NCBI RefSeq assembly: GCF_001297015.1
Contig: NZ_LIGE01000047.1
Location: 1 to 64,000 of the forward strand
Source of the DNA: Pseudomonas sp. RIT-PI-r
GTDB taxonomy: Bacteria > Pseudomonadota > Gammaproteobacteria > Pseudomonadales > Pseudomonadaceae
Length of the DNA: 64,000 bases
Direction of reading: 5' to 3'
Shown: positions 16,566 to 26,250 of the stretch, one piece after another
Layout of the letters: the number at the start of each line of letters is the position of its first letter
Position numbering within the stretch: the stretch's first letter is position 1
Translations under genes and position numbers: made by a program
Notes under the pieces: generated by a model
The model's input: only the letters and a program-made list of their open reading frames with translations
Told to the model about the DNA's origin: nothing
The model's database searches: none

Positions 16566-17732
16566 ATGCCCCTCTCGCTACTCATCCTCGCCTTGAGCGC
16601 CTTCGCCATCGGCACCACCGAATTCGTCATCATGGGCCTGTTGCCCGATGTGGCGGCCGACCTCGGTGTGTCGATCCCCGGCGCCGGCTGGCTGGTGACC
16701 GGTTACGCCCTCGGCGTGGCAATCGGTGCACCGTTCATGGCAATGGCCACCGCCAAGTTGCCGCGTAAAGCAGCACTGGTCGCGTTGATGGGCATTTTTA
16801 TTGTCGGCAACCTGCTCTGCGCCATCGCCAGCGATTACAACGTGCTGATGTTTGCCCGCGTGATCACCGCGCTGTGCCACGGTGCGTTCTTCGGTATCGG
16901 TTCGGTGGTGGCGGCCAATCTGGTGCCGGCCAACAAGCGTGCGTCGGCGGTGGCGTTGATGTTTACCGGCCTGACCTTGGCCAACGTCCTCGGTGTACCG
17001 CTGGGCACTGCGCTGGGTCAGCAATACGGCTGGCGCTCGACCTTCTGGGCGGTGACCGTCATTGGTGTGATTGCGCTGATCGGCCTGATCCGCTTCCTGC
17101 CGGCCAAGCGTGATGAAGAAAAACTCGACATGCGCGCCGAACTCGCCGCCCTTAAAGGTGCGGGGATCTGGCTGTCGCTGAGCATGACCGCACTGTTCGC
17201 CGCATCCGTCTTCACTCTGTTCACCTACGTCGCCCCGCTGCTCGGTGAAGTCACCGGCGTGTCGCCGCGTGGCGTGACCTGGACGCTGATGCTGATCGGC
17301 CTGGGCCTGACCGTCGGCAACATCATCGGCGGCAAGCTCGCCGACAAAGGCATGGCCGCCACGCTGATCGGCGTGTTCATTGCGATGGCCGTGGTTTCCA
17401 CCGTGCTGACCTGGACCAGCGTCGCGCTGATCCCGACCGAAATCACCCTGTTCCTTTGGGCCACCGCGTGTTTTGCCGCCGTGCCGGCGCTGCAAGTCAA
17501 CGTGGTGACCTTCGGCAAGGCTGCACCCAACCTGGTGTCGACCCTGAACATCGGCGCCTTCAACGTCGGCAATGCTCTTGGCGCCTGGGTTGGTGGCAGC
17601 GTCATCGCCCACGGCTACGGTCTGACCAGCGTGCCGCTCGCAGCCGCCGCCCTGGCCGTGCTCGCCCTGCTGGTGACCCTGATCACTTTCCGTCAGAACG
17701 GCAACGCCGATCTGGCCCCCGCTACTCACTGA
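16566..17732 (+). CDS. pyeM: MFS transporter PyeM (YdhP/AraJ-like)
   Basis: 388 residues, 12 predicted membrane helices, DHA1 type. The N-terminal FAIGTTEFVIMGLLPDVAADLGVS and the loop HGAFFGIGSVVAANLV are typical of the YdhP/AraJ branch of drug and sugar efflux proteins. AAGGAA precedes the ATG. It lies between the ArsR regulator and the xenobiotic reductase, suggesting export of a compound linked to the reductase. The substrate is unknown. Confidence 0.9.
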   Translation: MPLSLLILALSAFAIGTTEFVIMGLLPDVAADLGVSIPGAGWLVTGYALGVAIGAPFMAMATAKLPRKAALVALMGIFIVGNLLCAIASDYNVLMFARVITALCHGAFFGIGSVVAANLVPANKRASAVALMFTGLTLANVLGVPLGTALGQQYGWRSTFWAVTVIGVIALIGLIRFLPAKRDEEKLDMRAELAALKGAGIWLSLSMTALFAASVFTLFTYVAPLLGEVTGVSPRGVTWTLMLIGLGLTVGNIIGGKLADKGMAATLIGVFIAMAVVSTVLTWTSVALIPTEITLFLWATACFAAVPALQVNVVTFGKAAPNLVSTLNIGAFNVGNALGAWVGGSVIAHGYGLTSVPLAAAALAVLALLVTLITFRQNGNADLAPATH

Positions 17733-17761
17733 TTAACTTTTCACTTAAGAGGGTTGTAGAC

Positions 17762-18811
17762 ATGGCAACTATTTTTGATCCGATCAAACTCGGCGACGTC
17801 GAGCTGGCCAACCGCATCATCATGGCCCCACTGACCCGCTGCCGCGCCGACGAAGGCCGCGTACCGAACGCGCTGATGGCTGAATACTACGTACAGCGCG
17901 CGTCCGCTGGCCTGATCCTCAGCGAAGCCACTTCGGTAACGCCGATGGGCGTTGGCTACCCGGACACCCCGGGCATCTGGTCCAACGACCAAGTGCGCGG
18001 CTGGGCCAACGTGACCAAAGCGATTCACGGCGCGGGCGGCAAGATCTTCCTGCAACTGTGGCACGTCGGCCGGGTTTCCCACCCTTCGTACCTCAACGGT
18101 GAAGCACCGGTGGCACCGAGCGCCATCCAGCCGAAAGGTCACGTCAGCCTGGTGCGTCCACTGGCCGACTACCCGACTCCGCGTGCACTGGAAACCGCTG
18201 AAATCGCCGACATCGTCGATGCCTACCGCACCGGCGCCGAGAACGCCAAGGCCGCTGGTTTCGACGGCGTGGAAATCCACGGCGCCAACGGTTATCTGCT
18301 CGACCAGTTCCTGCAAAGCAGCACCAACCAGCGCACCGACAACTATGGTGGCTCGCTGGAAAACCGTGCGCGTCTGCTGCTGGAAGTGACTGACGCTGCG
18401 ATCGAAGTCTGGGGCGCCGGCCGTGTCGGTGTGCACCTGGCACCGCGCGCTGACTCCCACGACATGGGTGACGACAACCTGGCGGAAACCTTCACTTACG
18501 TCGCACGTGAACTGGGCAAACGCGGCATCGCGTTCATCTGCTCCCGTGAGAAAGAAGGCGCCGACAGCCTCGGCCCGCAATTGAAAGAAGCGTTCGGTGG
18601 CCCGTACATTGCCAACGAAAAGTTCACCAAAGACAGCGCCAATGAATGGCTGGCCAGTGGCAAGGCTGACGCTGTGGCGTTTGGTGTGCCGTTTATTGCC
18701 AACCCGGATCTGCCGGCGCGCTTGAAGGCGGATGCGCCTTTGAATGATGCGCGTCCGGAGTTGTTCTACGGTAAAGGGCCGGTCGGTTATATCGACTACC
18801 CGGCGCTGTAA
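17762..18811 (+). CDS. xenB: Xenobiotic reductase XenB (old yellow enzyme family)
   Basis: A 349-residue FMN-dependent NAD(P)H alkene and nitro reductase. It begins MATIFDPIKLG and shows the old yellow enzyme features: FMN-side residues in IMAPLTRCRADEG, the substrate-binding motif EIHGANGYLLDQF with the His/Asn pair, and the C-terminal AVAFGVPFIANPDLPARL. It closely resembles P. fluorescens XenB, which reduces nitroglycerin and other nitro compounds and activated alkenes. It is third in the pyeR operon, followed by a strong terminator. Confidence 0.96.
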   Translation: MATIFDPIKLGDVELANRIIMAPLTRCRADEGRVPNALMAEYYVQRASAGLILSEATSVTPMGVGYPDTPGIWSNDQVRGWANVTKAIHGAGGKIFLQLWHVGRVSHPSYLNGEAPVAPSAIQPKGHVSLVRPLADYPTPRALETAEIADIVDAYRTGAENAKAAGFDGVEIHGANGYLLDQFLQSSTNQRTDNYGGSLENRARLLLEVTDAAIEVWGAGRVGVHLAPRADSHDMGDDNLAETFTYVARELGKRGIAFICSREKEGADSLGPQLKEAFGGPYIANEKFTKDSANEWLASGKADAVAFGVPFIANPDLPARLKADAPLNDARPELFYGKGPVGYIDYPAL

Positions 18812-18831
18812 TAGGCAACACACAGAAACGC

Positions 18832-18867
18832 AAAAGCCCCCGACTTGTGAGAGTTGGGGGCTTTTTT
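18832..18867 (+). terminator. Rho-independent terminator after xenB
   Basis: Stem AAAGCCCCCGACTT / AGTTGGGGGCTTT with a short loop, followed by T6; 20 bp after the xenB stop. Confidence 0.92.
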
Positions 18868-18925
18868 GTGTTCGCCTGAGAGTGATTGCGCGGCTTGTTA
18901 CGTAGCCCCTCATCGGAACGCCGCC

Positions 18926-19069
18926 CGCCCAACCCTCTCCCGAGGGAGAGGGAGCTGATCTGTGTGCTATTCAAATCTGGAGTTTGGCCCTGATATCTCA
19001 CGTCGGTGTAACTCGCAAGAACACCTCGCTCAGTCCCCTCTCCCTCTGGGAGAGGGCTAGGGTGAGGGC
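18926..19069. repeat. Repeat element of about 145 bp with CCTCTCCC/GGGAGAGGG ends
   Basis: The ends are hairpins (CCCTCTCCCGAGGGAGAGGG and CCCTCTCCCTCTGGGAGAGGG). The middle part, read on the minus strand (GAGCGAGGTGTTCTTGCGAG... CACCGACGTGAGATA), matches the element at 42855-43004. It fills most of the gene-free stretch 18868-19205; nothing else is seen there. Confidence 0.8.
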
Positions 19070-19205
19070 AAGCGGCTCACACTCATTCACACAGACGACA
19101 CAAATTCCCTACAAAATGCCTAGCTCGCTACGTTTAAACTCCCCGCCGCAAACGTATGTAAAGGCAGGCCAATTGACATAAGCTGTGCCAATTACGCATT
19201 TTGTT

Positions 19206-19838
19206 TCATTTGCGCAGGCTGGGGCTCAGGCGCAGCATATCCAACCCTGTATCGACCCAACGCTCAGCCTCGGCATGCAGCTCAAAGCTGTCCGGCGCCA
19301 GAAGCCATCCATACAGCAGGCCATCGATGTAAGCGTGAATGCTGATGGCCGCGCGGGCAGTGTCGAGATCTTCCGGCAACTGGCCGCGATTCACCGCATT
19401 ACGCAGGGTCAGCCCGATGCGCTCGTTGCAGTCGAGACTGGCCACCCGGCGCTGCTGGCGCAAATCGCACATTTCATCGGTGAACTCGCACTTATGAAAC
19501 AGAATTTCGTTGATGCGGCGGGTCTTCGGGTCCAGCGCAACTTGATGAAACAAATGAATCAGCAATTTGCGCATGCAGCCCAGCGGGTCCAGTTCGTCTT
19601 CGCTCTCGCTGGCCTTGGCCAATTCATCCAGTGGCTCATGCAGGCTGTCGAGCATCGCCTGGACCAGGTCCGCTTTATTGCTGAAATGCCAGTAGATGGC
19701 ACCACGGGTGACACCGGCCATTGTCGCGATATCGGCCAGCGTCGTACGAGCGACGCCCCTTTCATAAAAGGCTTTCTCCGCCGCTTCCAGAATCTGGCTA
19801 CGGGTTTCTTGAGCTTCCTCTTTGGTACGACGGACCAT
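19206..19838 (-). CDS. emhR: TetR family repressor of the RND pump (EmhR/TtgR)
   Basis: A 210-residue TetR protein, the same length as P. putida TtgR. The N-terminus MVRRTKEEAQETRSQILEAAEKAF and HTH (TTLADIATMAGVTRGAIYWHF) are those of the TtgR/EmhR/AcrR group. The C-terminal ligand domain binds drugs and plant phenolics in TtgR. It is divergent from emhABC and represses the pump until a ligand binds. The intergenic operator is recognisable. The choice between the names ttgR and emhR depends only on species. Confidence 0.94.
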   Translation of the reverse strand: MVRRTKEEAQETRSQILEAAEKAFYERGVARTTLADIATMAGVTRGAIYWHFSNKADLVQAMLDSLHEPLDELAKASESEDELDPLGCMRKLLIHLFHQVALDPKTRRINEILFHKCEFTDEMCDLRQQRRVASLDCNERIGLTLRNAVNRGQLPEDLDTARAAISIHAYIDGLLYGWLLAPDSFELHAEAERWVDTGLDMLRLSPSLRK

Positions 19839-19983
19839 GACAGTAAAACCTCAAACAGGATGTTTCAGGGATGGCTGAATATCCGCTGAATAAAGAGGGG
19901 GCGATCTCTCGCGGATCGGCTCCCCGGCCTACAATTTCAAACCTTGCAACGACTTTTGTAACGGGCTGGGTACGCGGCAAAGG

Positions 19984-20013
19984 TATTTACAAACAACCAT
20001 GAACGTAAGTATA
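19984..20013. promoter_or_regulatory. EmhR/TtgR operator
   Basis: The block TATTTACAAACAACCATGAA followed by CGTAAGTATA is nearly identical, as I recall it, to the TtgR operator of P. putida. It carries inverted half-sites TTTAC / GTAAG and lies 92 bp before emhA, where a bound repressor would cover both divergent promoters. Confidence 0.85.
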
Positions 20014-20104
20014 TTACTTAGCAAGCTACTTATCCACCCGGTATCCTTTTTTTACCCTTACACACTTCTTGTGCGCTCTTTGCGCGCCTGACCCGAGGAT
20101 CTTC

Positions 20105-21262
20105 ATGCAATTCAAGCCAGCTGTTACCGCTCTGGTCACTGCCGTCGCCCTGGCATCGCTGCTCAGCGGATGTAAAAAGGAAGAAGCGGCACCGGCCGCT
20201 CCGCCCCCTCAGGTCGGCGTCGTCACCCTGCAACCACAAGCGTTTACCCTCACCTCCGAGCTGCCAGGTCGCACCAGTGCGTTCCGCATTGCTGAAGTGC
20301 GTCCGCAGGTCAACGGCATCATCCTCAAGCGTCTGTTCAAGGAAGGCGGCGATGTCAAAGCCGGCCAGCAGCTGTACCAGATCGATCCGTCGGTCTATGA
20401 AGCGACCCTGAAAAGCGCCGAAGCCAACCTGCGTTCGACCAAGTCGATCTCCGATCGCTACAAGCAACTGGTCGACGAGCAGGCCGTGAGCCGTCAGGAA
20501 TACGACACCGCAGTGGCCAACCGCATGGAATCGGAAGCGTCGTTGCAGACCGCACAGATCAACGTGCGTTACACCAAGGTGTACGCGCCGATCTCCGGCC
20601 GCATCGGTCGTTCTTCGGTCACCGAAGGTGCACTGGTCAGCAATGGCCAGACCGACGCGATGGCAACGATCCAGCAACTGGACCCGATCTACGTCGACGT
20701 CACCCAGTCCTCGGTTGAATTGCTGGAACTGCGTCGTGAGCTGGAAAGCGGTCGCCTGCAGAAGTCCGGCGATACCGCCGCAGCGGTCAAACTGACGCTG
20801 GAAGACGGCAGCCAGTACAAGCTCGACGGTAAGCTGGAATTCTCCGAAGTCACGGTCGACCCGACTACCGGTTCCGTGACCTTGCGCGCGGTGTTCCCGA
20901 ACCCGGATCACACCCTGCTGCCAGGCATGTTCGTCCGCGCCCAGTTGCAGGCCGGTGTCAACGCCGCCGCCATTCTGGCGCCGCAACAAGGCGTGACCCG
21001 TGACCTCAAAGGCACCCCGACCGCACTGGTCGTCGGCGCCGACAACAAGGTCGAACTGCGTCAGCTAAAGGCCAGCCGCACCGTTGGCAGCCAGTGGCTG
21101 ATCGAAGACGGCTTGAAAGCGGGCGATCGCTTGATCACCGAAGGGCTGCAGTACGTGCGCCCGGGTGTTCAGGTCAACCCGTCCGAAGCCACCAATGTCG
21201 GCAACAAGAACCCGGCCCCCGCTCAGGCAGCTGACAAAGCCGCCGGCGGCAAAGGGGAGTAA
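20105..21262 (+). CDS. emhA: RND efflux periplasmic adaptor EmhA (TtgA/MexA)
   Basis: A 385-residue membrane-fusion lipoprotein with lipobox LLSGC at the end of the signal peptide. The lipoyl/barrel-sandwich halves (EVRPQVNGIILKRLFKEGGDVKAGQQLYQIDP; YAPISGRIGRSSVTEGALVSNGQ), the hairpin and the beta-barrel domain (LDPIYVDVTQSSVELLELRREL) are visible. It bridges EmhB and EmhC across the periplasm. ATG 20105 has GAGGA upstream. First gene of emhABC. Confidence 0.96.
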   Translation: MQFKPAVTALVTAVALASLLSGCKKEEAAPAAPPPQVGVVTLQPQAFTLTSELPGRTSAFRIAEVRPQVNGIILKRLFKEGGDVKAGQQLYQIDPSVYEATLKSAEANLRSTKSISDRYKQLVDEQAVSRQEYDTAVANRMESEASLQTAQINVRYTKVYAPISGRIGRSSVTEGALVSNGQTDAMATIQQLDPIYVDVTQSSVELLELRRELESGRLQKSGDTAAAVKLTLEDGSQYKLDGKLEFSEVTVDPTTGSVTLRAVFPNPDHTLLPGMFVRAQLQAGVNAAAILAPQQGVTRDLKGTPTALVVGADNKVELRQLKASRTVGSQWLIEDGLKAGDRLITEGLQYVRPGVQVNPSEATNVGNKNPAPAQAADKAAGGKGE

Positions 21263-21265
21263 TTC

Positions 21266-24200
21266 ATGTCAAAATTCTTCATCGACCGTCCGATTTTCGC
21301 CTGGGTAATTGCCCTGGTGATCATGTTGGTCGGGGCACTTTCGATCCTGAAACTGCCGATCAACCAGTACCCGAGCATTGCGCCGCCGGCCATTGCGATC
21401 TCCGTGACCTACCCGGGCGCTTCGGCGCAAACCGTGCAGGACACCGTGGTCCAGGTGATCGAGCAGCAGCTCAACGGTATCGACAACCTGCGTTATGTGT
21501 CCTCGGAAAGTAACTCCGACGGCAGCATGACCATCACCGCGACCTTCGAGCAAGGCACCAACTCCGACACCGCGCAGGTACAGGTTCAGAACAAACTGAA
21601 CCTCGCTACCCCGCTGTTGCCGCAGGAAGTGCAGCAACAAGGTATCCGCGTGACCAAGGCAGTGAAAAACTTCCTCCTGGTTATCGGTGTGGTATCGCGT
21701 GACGGCAGCATGACCAAGGACGACCTGTCCAACTACATCGTGTCGAACATGCAGGATCCGATCTCGCGGACCGCCGGTGTCGGTGACTTCCAGGTCTTCG
21801 GTGCCCAGTACGCGATGCGCATCTGGCTCGACCCGGCCAAGTTGAACAAGTACAACTTGACCCCGGGCGATGTCAGCACCGCGATCTCGGCACAGAACGT
21901 CCAGGTGTCTTCCGGTCAACTCGGCGGCTTGCCGGCATTGCCGGGCCAGCAACTGAACGCGACGATCATCGGCAAGACCCGTCTGCAGACTGCCGAGCAG
22001 TTCAAGGCGATTCTGCTGAAGGTTAACCAGGACGGCTCGCAAGTGCGTGTCGGCGACGTCGCTGACGTCGGTCTGGGCGGTGAAAACTCGAGCATTTCTG
22101 CGCAGTTCAACGGCAGCCCGGCTTCTGGTCTGGCGGTAAAACTGGCCAACGGTGCCAACGCCCTCGACACCGCCAAAGCGCTGCGCAAGACGATTGACGA
22201 CCTCAAGCCGTTCTTCCCGGAAGGCATGGAAGTGGTATTCCCGTACGACACCACCCCGGTGGTGACCGAGTCGATCAAAGGTGTGGTTGAAACCCTGGTC
22301 GAAGCGATCGTGCTGGTGTTCCTGGTGATGTTCCTGTTCCTGCAGAACTTCCGCGCCACCGTCATCACTACGATGACCGTGCCGGTGGTATTGCTCGGTA
22401 CATTCGGCATCCTCGCGGCGTTCGGTTTCAGCATCAACACGCTGACCATGTTCGGTATGGTGCTGGCCATCGGTTTGCTGGTGGACGACGCCATCGTTGT
22501 GGTGGAAAACGTCGAGCGGGTGATGAGCGAAGAAGGCTTGTCACCGAAGGAAGCGACCAAGAAATCCATGGGCCAGATCCAGGGCGCACTGGTCGGTATC
22601 GCGCTGGTGCTGTCGGCGGTATTGCTGCCGATGGCGTTCTTCAGCGGTTCCACCGGTGTGATCTACAAGCAGTTCTCGATCACCATCGTGTCGGCCATGG
22701 CCCTGTCGGTACTGGTCGCGCTGATCTTCACCCCGGCGCTGTGCGCGACCATGCTCAAGGCGATTCCGAAAGGCGAGCATGGCACGCCGAAGAAGGGTTT
22801 CTTCGGCTGGTTCAACCGCAATTTCGACCGTGGTGTGCAGAGCTACGAGCGCGGTGTCGGCAACATGCTGTCGCGCAAAGCGCCGTACCTGCTGGCTTAT
22901 CTGCTGATCGTGGTCGGCATGATCTGGCTGTTCACCCGCATCCCAACCGCGTTCCTGCCGGAAGAAGACCAAGGCGTACTGTTCGCCCAGGTGCAGACCC
23001 CGGCCGGTTCGAGTGCCGAGCGTACTCAGGTGGTGATCGACGAAATGCGCAGCTACCTGCTGGATAAAGAAGCAGGCGCAGTGTCCTCGGTGTTCACCGT
23101 GAACGGCTTCAACTTCGCCGGTCGCGGTCAGAGCTCTGGCCTGGCGTTCATCATGCTCAAGCCGTGGGACGAGCGTAACGCGGACAACAGCGTGTTTGCC
23201 CTGGCCCAACGTGCCCAGCAACACTTCTTCACTTTCCGCGATGCCATGGTGTTCGCGTTCGCCCCGCCTGCGGTACTGGAGTTGGGTAACGCCACCGGTT
23301 TCGACGTGTTCCTGCAAGACCGCGCCGGTATCGGTCACGACAAACTGATGGAAGCGCGTAACCAGTTCCTCGGCCTCGCCGCGCAGAGCAAGGTGCTCTA
23401 TCAGGTGCGTCCGAACGGCCTGAACGATGAACCGCAATACCACCTGGAAATCGACGACGAGAAAGCCCAGGCCCTTGGCTTGAGCCTCACCGACATCAAC
23501 AGCACGCTGTCGATCTCCTTTGGTAGTAGCTACGTCAACGACTTCATCGACCGTGGTCGCGTGAAGAAGGTTTACGTGCAAGGTCAGGCGGGTGCTCGCA
23601 TGAGCCCTGAAGACTTGAAGAAATGGTACGTGCGCAACAACGCCGGGACCATGGTGCCGTTCTCCGCCTTCGCCAAAGGCGAGTGGATCTACGGTTCGCC
23701 GAAGCTGGCCCGTTACAACGGTGTAGAAGCAATGGAGATCCTCGGTTCTCCGGCGCCGGGTTACTCCACCGGTGATGCGATGGCCGAAGTCGAAGCGATT
23801 GCCAAGAAGCTGCCGGCGGGTGTCGGTATCTCCTGGACCGGTCTGTCCTATGAGGAACGTCTGTCGGGTTCGCAAGCGCCAGCGCTGTACGCCTTGTCGC
23901 TGCTGATGGTGTTCCTGTGTCTGGCGGCGCTGTACGAGAGCTGGTCGATTCCGATCGCGGTTATGCTCGTGGTGCCGCTGGGGATCATCGGTGCGCTGCT
24001 GGCCACCAGCCTGCGCGGTCTGTCCAACGACGTGTACTTCCAGGTGGGCCTGTTGACGACCATTGGTCTGGCGGCTAAAAACGCCATTCTGATCGTCGAG
24101 TTCGCCAAAGAATTGCATGAACAAGGGCGTAGCCTGCGTGATGCGGCGATCGAAGCCTGCCGCATGCGTCTGCGCCCGATCATCATGACCTCGCTGGCCT

Positions 24201-24415
24201 TCGTCCTCGGTGTTGTACCGCTGGCGATCTCCACTGGCGCCGGTTCAGGCAGTCAACATGCGATCGGTACGGGTGTGATTGGCGGTATGCTCACGGCCAC
24301 GATCCTGGCGATCTTCTGGGTCCCACTGTTCTTCGTTACGGTTTCGTCCATCGGCCAGCGTAAGATCGCTGACGAGGATGAGACTACTGAAACTCCTAAA
24401 GAGGCTGGCCAATGA
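21266..24415 (+). CDS. emhB: RND multidrug efflux pump EmhB (TtgB/MexB)
   Basis: A 1049-residue inner-membrane proton antiporter of the hydrophobe/amphiphile efflux-1 family. The N-terminus MSKFFIDRPIFAWVIAL, the proton-relay pair Asp407-Asp408 in GLLVDDAIVVVENVERVM, and the second repeat with GLAAKNAILIVEFAKELHEQG are all present. As a trimer it extrudes hydrophobic antibiotics, dyes and aromatic solvents. It starts three bases after the emhA stop and overlaps emhC by ATGA, so the pump genes are coupled. Confidence 0.97.
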   Translation: MSKFFIDRPIFAWVIALVIMLVGALSILKLPINQYPSIAPPAIAISVTYPGASAQTVQDTVVQVIEQQLNGIDNLRYVSSESNSDGSMTITATFEQGTNSDTAQVQVQNKLNLATPLLPQEVQQQGIRVTKAVKNFLLVIGVVSRDGSMTKDDLSNYIVSNMQDPISRTAGVGDFQVFGAQYAMRIWLDPAKLNKYNLTPGDVSTAISAQNVQVSSGQLGGLPALPGQQLNATIIGKTRLQTAEQFKAILLKVNQDGSQVRVGDVADVGLGGENSSISAQFNGSPASGLAVKLANGANALDTAKALRKTIDDLKPFFPEGMEVVFPYDTTPVVTESIKGVVETLVEAIVLVFLVMFLFLQNFRATVITTMTVPVVLLGTFGILAAFGFSINTLTMFGMVLAIGLLVDDAIVVVENVERVMSEEGLSPKEATKKSMGQIQGALVGIALVLSAVLLPMAFFSGSTGVIYKQFSITIVSAMALSVLVALIFTPALCATMLKAIPKGEHGTPKKGFFGWFNRNFDRGVQSYERGVGNMLSRKAPYLLAYLLIVVGMIWLFTRIPTAFLPEEDQGVLFAQVQTPAGSSAERTQVVIDEMRSYLLDKEAGAVSSVFTVNGFNFAGRGQSSGLAFIMLKPWDERNADNSVFALAQRAQQHFFTFRDAMVFAFAPPAVLELGNATGFDVFLQDRAGIGHDKLMEARNQFLGLAAQSKVLYQVRPNGLNDEPQYHLEIDDEKAQALGLSLTDINSTLSISFGSSYVNDFIDRGRVKKVYVQGQAGARMSPEDLKKWYVRNNAGTMVPFSAFAKGEWIYGSPKLARYNGVEAMEILGSPAPGYSTGDAMAEVEAIAKKLPAGVGISWTGLSYEERLSGSQAPALYALSLLMVFLCLAALYESWSIPIAVMLVVPLGIIGALLATSLRGLSNDVYFQVGLLTTIGLAAKNAILIVEFAKELHEQGRSLRDAAIEACRMRLRPIIMTSLAFVLGVVPLAISTGAGSGSQHAIGTGVIGGMLTATILAIFWVPLFFVTVSSIGQRKIADEDETTETPKEAGQ

Positions 24416-25872
24416 GCAAGTCGCTACTCTCCATCGCAGTCGCCGCCTTCGTGCTGAGCGGTTGCTCGCTGATACCTGACTATCAGCAGCCTGAGGCTCC
24501 GGTCGCAGGTCAGTACCCACAGGGGCCGGCGTATTCGCCGGCCCAGGCTCCGGCGCAGGCCGCTGCCGAGCAGGGCTGGAAGCAGTTTTTCCATGACCCG
24601 GCGCTGCAACAGCTGATCCAGGTTTCGCTGGAAAACAACCGTGACCTGCGTGTCGCGGCGCTGAACATCGATGCTTACGCGGCTCAATACCGCATCCAGC
24701 GTGCCGACCTGTTCCCGGCCGTTTCGGCCAATGCCAGCGGCAGCCGTCAACGTCTGCCGGCTCGCGCGTCGACGACGGGCGACTCGATGATCAGCAGTTC
24801 GTATTCCGCCACCGTCGGCATCAGCGCCTACGAACTCGACCTGTTCGGTCGGGTGCGCAGCCTGAGCGAGCAGGCCCTGCAACAATACTTCGCCACAGAA
24901 GAAGCACGCCGCAGCACCCAGATCAGTCTGGTCGCCAGCGTCGCCAATGCTTACCTGACCTGGCAAGCGGACAAGGAACTGCTCAAGCTGACGCAAGACA
25001 CCCTCGGTGCCTTCGAAGAAAGCTACAAGCTGACCAGCCGCAGCAACGAAGTCGGTGTGGCTTCGGCGCTGGATCTGGCGCAATCGCGCACCTCGGTCGA
25101 GAACGCCCGTGCACAACTGGCGCGTTACACCCGTCAGGTCGCACAGGACGAAAACAGCCTGACGCTGCTGCTCGGCACCGGTATCCCGGCCAATCTGCAA
25201 GCGGCCAAACCGCTGTCGGATGACCTGCTCAGCGATGTACCGCCGGGTCTGCCTTCGGACTTGCTGCAACGTCGTCCGGACATCCTGCAAGCCGAGTACA
25301 ACCTGAAAGCGGCCAATGCCAACATCGGCGCGGCCCGTGCGGCGTTCTTCCCGAGCATCAGCCTGACCGCCAACGCGGGCAGCCTGAGCCCGGACCTGTC
25401 CGGTCTGTTCAAGGGTGGTTCGGGGACGTGGCTGTTCCAGCCGCAGATCAACCTGCCGATCTTCAACGCCGGCAGCCTGCGCGCCAGCCTCGACGCCGCC
25501 AAGATCCAGAAGGACATTGGCGTGGCGAACTACGAGAAGTCCATTCAGACGGCCTTCCAGGAAGTCGCCGACGGCCTGGCCGCACGCCAGACCTACACCG
25601 AACAGCTGCAAGCGCAGCGTGACTTCGTTCAGGCCAACCAGGATTACTACCGTTTGGCCGAACGTCGCTACCGCATCGGCGTCGACAGCAACCTGACCTT
25701 CCTCGATGCCCAGCGTCAGCTGTTCAGCGCGCAACAAGCGCTGATCACCGACCGCCTCGCGCAGCTGACCAGTGCGGTCAACCTGTACAAGGCCCTGGGT
25801 GGTGGCTGGAATGCGCAGACCGCGCAGAACGAACCGCTGAAAGAAGAAGCGCCGAAGATGAAGTTGTTCTGA
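24412..25872 (+). CDS. emhC: RND efflux outer-membrane channel EmhC (TtgC/OprM)
   Basis: A 486-residue TolC-family outer-membrane lipoprotein with lipobox LSGC and two repeated OEP modules (WKQFFHDPALQQLIQVSLENNRDLRVAALN... and DLLQRRPDILQAEYNLKAANANIGAARAAFFPSI). It forms the trimeric duct for EmhAB. It starts in the emhB stop (ATGA) and is followed by a rho-independent terminator. Confidence 0.96.
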   Translation: MSKSLLSIAVAAFVLSGCSLIPDYQQPEAPVAGQYPQGPAYSPAQAPAQAAAEQGWKQFFHDPALQQLIQVSLENNRDLRVAALNIDAYAAQYRIQRADLFPAVSANASGSRQRLPARASTTGDSMISSSYSATVGISAYELDLFGRVRSLSEQALQQYFATEEARRSTQISLVASVANAYLTWQADKELLKLTQDTLGAFEESYKLTSRSNEVGVASALDLAQSRTSVENARAQLARYTRQVAQDENSLTLLLGTGIPANLQAAKPLSDDLLSDVPPGLPSDLLQRRPDILQAEYNLKAANANIGAARAAFFPSISLTANAGSLSPDLSGLFKGGSGTWLFQPQINLPIFNAGSLRASLDAAKIQKDIGVANYEKSIQTAFQEVADGLAARQTYTEQLQAQRDFVQANQDYYRLAERRYRIGVDSNLTFLDAQRQLFSAQQALITDRLAQLTSAVNLYKALGGGWNAQTAQNEPLKEEAPKMKLF

Positions 25873-25894
25873 TCATCATCGGCTGAATACAAGG

Positions 25895-25918
25895 AGCCCA
25901 CCGATTGGTGGGCTTTTT
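25895..25918 (+). terminator. Terminator after emhC
   Basis: Stem AGCCCACC / GGTGGGCT with a short loop and T5, 22 bp after the emhC stop. Confidence 0.9.
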
Positions 25919-25931
25919 GTTGCCTGAGACT

Positions 25932-26011
25932 CAAAAGATCGCAGCCTTCGGCAGCTCCTACACTTGGAATGCATATCCCTGTAGGAGCTGCCGAAGGCTG
26001 CGATCTTTTGA
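25932..26011. repeat. REPIN, GTAGGAGCTGCCG type
   Basis: Close inverted REP pair between the emhC terminator and the porin upstream region. Confidence 0.9.
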
Positions 26012-26022
26012 TCTTCAATGCT

Positions 26023-26037
26023 GTTCGATAATCGCCC
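26023..26037 (+). promoter_or_regulatory. Putative PcaR box upstream of the OprD-family porin
   Basis: GTTCGATAATCGCCC is identical to the 15-mer upstream of pcaR (39857-39843, minus) and differs by one base from the P. putida PcaR box as I recall it. It lies 213 bp before the porin ATG. The rest of the gap to 26250 shows no other feature I can support. Confidence 0.6.
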
Positions 26038-26250
26038 AAAACCCGCTTTACCCAATTGAATCCGAACATCCGCCCCCCGCACCATTCGAGCCACAAAACC
26101 AATAACAACAGGTTCGCCACATGCTCCCGCGCCCTGCTCCATCCGGCTGATCGCCGCCGCTTCACCCCCTGAATTCATCGCATTTCTGCACCGTAAAAAA
26201 CGGCCGCAGCGCCCCCGTTCGCCCTAAAAAAACAAGAGAGACCCGAGCCC